The notes under the pieces: generated by a model
Database searches by the model: none
What the model was told of the DNA's origin: nothing
The model's input: only the letters and a program-made list of their open reading frames with translations
Position numbers and translations under genes: made by a program
NCBI GenBank assembly: GCA_002350525.1
Contig: DEFA01000009.1
Coordinates: 1,993 to 16,322, forward strand
DNA from: Lachnospiraceae bacterium UBA2864
GTDB lineage: Bacteria; Bacillota; Clostridia; Lachnospirales; Lachnospiraceae
Direction of reading: 5' to 3'
Length of the DNA stretch: 14,330 nt
In this document: positions 12,345-14,330 of the stretch, in pieces
Layout of the letters: every line of letters begins with the position of its first letter
How positions within the stretch are numbered: position 1 is the first letter of the stretch

Positions 12345-13091
12345 TCACTTTCCTGCAAGTTTTAAGAATTTCTTTTCGTTCATCTGCTCGTTTGTAACAT
12401 ACTTCCCATCATGGAATAACGCATAATTAGTGATCGGTGTCGGCGCATTCTGTGCTTCTACTTTGTTTTCAATATGTATTGCCTTGAATGCAATACCATT
12501 TTCTTTTGCTGTCTGCTCCAAAACCGGAACATATTTTGCATTGAACGGGCACTGATTCGTGTAGTACAGAACATATCCCTTCTCGCCTATATAGGGATGC
12601 TTTGCACATTCCTTAAACTTTGGAATCATCACCTCTTCATCAAATGGCAGATACCAAAGCTGGATGCCGTTATCTGCCACATCACCTACAATAAATCCTT
12701 TGTATTTCAGGAACTTCGGATCGGCCAGGAAAGGCATTTTCTTTGCAGCGCACAAAATGCACAGCCCCTTCCTGCCCTTTTCTTTGCTGTCCTCAATACA
12801 GGATGCCAGCAAATCCGTGGAATATCCATGCCCTTTGAAAGAACCCGACACCCACAGACAGTCAATATACATATATCCATCTGCCTCAATCGGAATCCAC
12901 GCATTTTCGGCCGGAATATATTCAATAAAACATTTGCCGCGTTCCACGCTTTTTAAAAAAATCAGCCCTTCATCAAATCTGTCCAAAAGCCATGCCTTTT
13001 TGGAAGAAACCTGAACATCCTTATTATTTGATATTGCACAGCAAATATGCTCTTTTTCGATATTATCTTTTGTTACCCGGATATATTCCAT
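12345..13091 (-). CDS. GNAT N-acetyltransferase with C-terminal YoaP-like domain
   Basis: A 248-residue two-domain protein. The N-terminal GNAT half has the acetyl-CoA loop GSFKGHGYSTDLLASCIEDS (83-102) and the strand RKGLCILCAAKKMPF. The C-terminal half has YVLYYTNQCPFNAKYVPVLE (173-192) and FKAIHIENKVEAQNAPTPIT (202-221), then FHDGKYVTNEQMNEKKF, the pattern of the YoaP-like domain. Cys181 in TNQCPF recalls a thioredoxin-like or metal site. The frame is open to 13139, but AGGAG lies 5 nt before the ATG at 13091 and the extra part is a hairpin. It is downstream of a MerR gene, probably in one operon. The substrate is unknown. Confidence 0.9.
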   Translation of the reverse strand: MEYIRVTKDNIEKEHICCAISNNKDVQVSSKKAWLLDRFDEGLIFLKSVERGKCFIEYIPAENAWIPIEADGYMYIDCLWVSGSFKGHGYSTDLLASCIEDSKEKGRKGLCILCAAKKMPFLADPKFLKYKGFIVGDVADNGIQLWYLPFDEEVMIPKFKECAKHPYIGEKGYVLYYTNQCPFNAKYVPVLEQTAKENGIAFKAIHIENKVEAQNAPTPITNYALFHDGKYVTNEQMNEKKFLKLAGK

Positions 13092-13110
13092 GATCGCTCC
13101 TCGTATAATA

Positions 13111-13138
13111 TGCCAAGGAGCACTTAAGCCCCTTGGCA
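13111..13138. other. Intercistronic stem-loop between MerR and GNAT-YoaP genes
   Basis: TGCCAAGG (13111-13118) and CCTTGGCA (13131-13138) form a perfect 8-bp stem with a 12-nt loop. No T-run follows on minus (it reads TATTATACG), so this is more likely an RNA-processing, stability or attenuation element than a full terminator. Confidence 0.6.
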
Positions 13139-13148
13139 CAAATCGTAT

Positions 13149-13952
13149 TTACTCAAAAGGAAAGCAGGCTTCCGTCACATACTCATCAGGATTCTGTGTC
13201 TGTGCCGGACTCACATGATAAATGTTGAACATTGGTCCGTTCATTTTGTAACCGTTTTCCTTGATCCATGACGCCACAGTCGCATATGCCTCACCCATCT
13301 GGTCGTAGCTGCCTTTAATGATACAACTTGCAACCTTTACTGCAGGAAGATTTTTAAACTTTACATGTTCCGTATCGTTATAAGAACCATTCACAGTCAT
13401 CCACGCAATGATCTCGACATTTTCTTCCTTGTACTCGGGATCGATGAACTCTGCCGCCGCAAGGCACGGGTCAGCCGGCACAAGATTCTTGCACTCGCTC
13501 ATCATCGTATTCCAAAGCATTCCTTCATCCTCATAGTGAGGAACCACCATCTGAACCGTAGCCGCATATCTCTCCGGTATTGTTTTTACTGTTACATCAA
13601 AACTCATATTTTGCTCCTTCCTCAGCCTCTTTCTGGCTGTTTCCAGAAGCATCAGTTTGTACTCAGTTTCTTGGGAAAGCTTTGATAGTTCCTTCTGCCT
13701 CTCTGACAGAAATGCATCCATCTTTTCTTTATCATCGTAGTTCTCAAGGATTTTGATGATATCTGCAAGGGCAAAGCCCATATCCTTGAGTGACGTTATC
13801 CTCCCGATGGTAAAAAGCTGTTCCTCACGATAATAACGGTACCCGGTGAAATCATCTATTTCTGCCGGTTTCAAAAGTCCGATATCATCATAGTGGCGTA
13901 ACATCCTGATGCTTACTCTGGATAGTTTTGAAAATTCGCCTATTTTAAGCAT
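13149..13952 (-). CDS. MerR family regulator with GyrI-like effector domain
   Basis: A 267-residue regulator. The MerR DNA-binding domain is MLKIGEFSKLSRVSIRMLRH (1-20) and YDDIGLLKPAEIDDFTGYRY (21-40), with the wing YYREEQLFTIGRITSLKDMG. A dimerisation coiled coil spans about 75-113. The C-terminal GyrI-like/AraC-E effector domain (about 116-267) includes VKTIPERYAATVQMVVPHYE and ends PDEYVTEACFPFE. There is no Cys cluster of metal sensors, so it probably senses an organic ligand or drug, like BmrR-type proteins. GGAGG lies about 10 nt before the ATG. A MerR-type operator is in its own promoter. Confidence 0.95.
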   Translation of the reverse strand: MLKIGEFSKLSRVSIRMLRHYDDIGLLKPAEIDDFTGYRYYREEQLFTIGRITSLKDMGFALADIIKILENYDDKEKMDAFLSERQKELSKLSQETEYKLMLLETARKRLRKEQNMSFDVTVKTIPERYAATVQMVVPHYEDEGMLWNTMMSECKNLVPADPCLAAAEFIDPEYKEENVEIIAWMTVNGSYNDTEHVKFKNLPAVKVASCIIKGSYDQMGEAYATVASWIKENGYKMNGPMFNIYHVSPAQTQNPDEYVTEACFPFE

Positions 13953-13994
13953 TTGTTTCTACCTCCATGGATGTATTTTCTTGAGCTCACTACA

Positions 13995-14025
13995 ACGATA
14001 ATCCCTCACATAATGTGAGAGTCAA
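13995..14025 (-). promoter_or_regulatory. MerR-type promoter with operator in a 19-bp spacer
   Basis: On minus: TTGACT (14025-14020), a 19-bp spacer and TATCGT (14000-13995). The spacer holds the perfect palindrome CTCACAT-A-ATGTGAG (14005-14019). The overlong 19-bp spacer with a central dyad is the hallmark of MerR-activated promoters, which are untwisted by the bound regulator. It should drive merR and the GNAT-YoaP gene. Confidence 0.88.
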
Positions 14026-14073
14026 TATACATTTTTTAAGTTTTCATAAAACGTAAAACTGGAATAATCCTAT

Positions 14074-14220
14074 CTAAGCTTCTTTCACTTTTTTCCCGGT
14101 CATATATTCAGGCACAAGTGCAAACATAAATGTTCTTGGACCTGCATTGACAATTTCATGTTCTATATATTTTTCATCCTTAGTAAACTTATAACTTACT
14201 GTAACTTTATTAATAAACAT
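14074..14220 (-). CDS. Small protein, 48 aa, unknown function
   Basis: Below usual ORF length limits but well formed: AGGAG stands about 10 nt before the ATG at 14220 and the stop is TAG at 14074. It begins MFINKVTVSYKFTKDEKYIE, then HEIVNAGPRTFMFALVPEYM, with a basic end TGKKVKEA. It is mixed strand/helix, without a membrane segment. The preceding gene ends 27 bp upstream, so it may be part of that operon. No family is recognised. Confidence 0.6.
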   Translation of the reverse strand: MFINKVTVSYKFTKDEKYIEHEIVNAGPRTFMFALVPEYMTGKKVKEA

Positions 14221-14247
14221 CGTAAATCATCTCCTGATGTGCATTAT

Positions 14248-14330
14248 TCATTTATCAATCTGCTGCTTTTTTTCGTAATAAGAAAGATCACCCACTGTCA
14301 CCTGATTAGTTTCAGAGTGTTTATCTCCAA
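14248..14330 (-). CDS. C-terminal end of a gene running off the right edge
   Basis: The minus frame GDKHSETNQVTVGDLSYYEK then KQQIDK-stop (TGA at 14250-14248) is open to the window edge. It is polar and lysine-rich. Too little is present to name the product. Confidence 0.5.
   Translation of the reverse strand, partial: GDKHSETNQVTVGDLSYYEKKQQIDK

Noticed and set aside
13092..13139. N-terminal extension of the GNAT-YoaP protein to 13139
   Set aside because: The extension is the intercistronic hairpin, and an AGGAG site supports the ATG at 13091.
413..14000. Many plus-strand open frames of 60-160 codons opposite the minus genes
   Set aside because: They lack ribosome binding sites, have unnatural composition and mirror the codons of well-supported minus-strand genes.

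Overview
The window looks like chromosomal DNA from a low-GC, anaerobic Firmicute, most likely a Lachnospiraceae relative in the Butyrivibrio/Pseudobutyrivibrio sphere. This is inferred from AT-rich spacers, strong AGGAGG-type ribosome binding sites, and gene families common in Clostridia: PadR with an associated membrane protein, MerR with a GyrI-like domain, GNAT-YoaP, and an hsp20 gene under a CIRCE operator. No rRNA, tRNA, CRISPR array or intact transposase was seen. Nearly all genes lie on the minus strand; only the PadR operon and a LysR gene are on plus.

Layout. (1) 1-404: the N-terminal half of an Hsp20 small heat-shock gene with its promoter and CIRCE (HrcA) operator. (2) 387-2883: an accessory stretch of small minus-strand genes that resembles an orphan immunity array (a probably frameshifted CdiI-like ORF, an unknown 154-aa protein, a SUKH/SMI1 protein), followed by a BspA-type LRR fragment, a HIT hydrolase and a SpoIIAA/STAS-like protein. 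The last of these sits behind a remnant of an AAA_4/AlbA_2-type C-terminal helix-turn-helix. (3) 2978-4726: a small mobile-element-type protein, then a PadR repressor overlapping the gene of its membrane partner. (4) 4863-7271: an alpha/beta hydrolase operon divergent from a LysR regulator. The intergenic region has palindromic operators and a 124-nt nested inverted-repeat structure that can be drawn as a cloverleaf directly in front of lysR. (5) 7330-8639: a two-gene operon of uncharacterised membrane proteins with a good promoter. (6) 8640-10539: three 26-bp tandem repeats and a hairpin, then a leftward operon of a plasmid Rep-like protein with eroded catalytic motifs, an unknown 110-aa protein and an inositol-monophosphatase-family enzyme. 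(7) 10573-12287: a hydrolase remnant, a GNAT, a strong UUCG-loop terminator, a YezG-like immunity protein overlapping a 24-aa ORF, and another unknown small protein. (8) 12345-14330: a GNAT-YoaP protein downstream of a MerR-GyrI regulator with a textbook MerR operator/promoter, a 48-aa small ORF, and the C-terminal end of one more gene.

How the parts work together. Most units are regulator-target modules: HrcA/CIRCE with hsp20, PadR with its membrane partner, LysR with the hydrolase, and MerR with GNAT-YoaP. They are interspersed with immunity-like genes and decayed fragments, as in a recombination-prone accessory region. The best candidates for something undescribed are the cloverleaf-like leader before lysR and the Rep-like gene lacking catalytic residues next to tandem repeats plus a hairpin. 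All family assignments were made by eye, without database searches.
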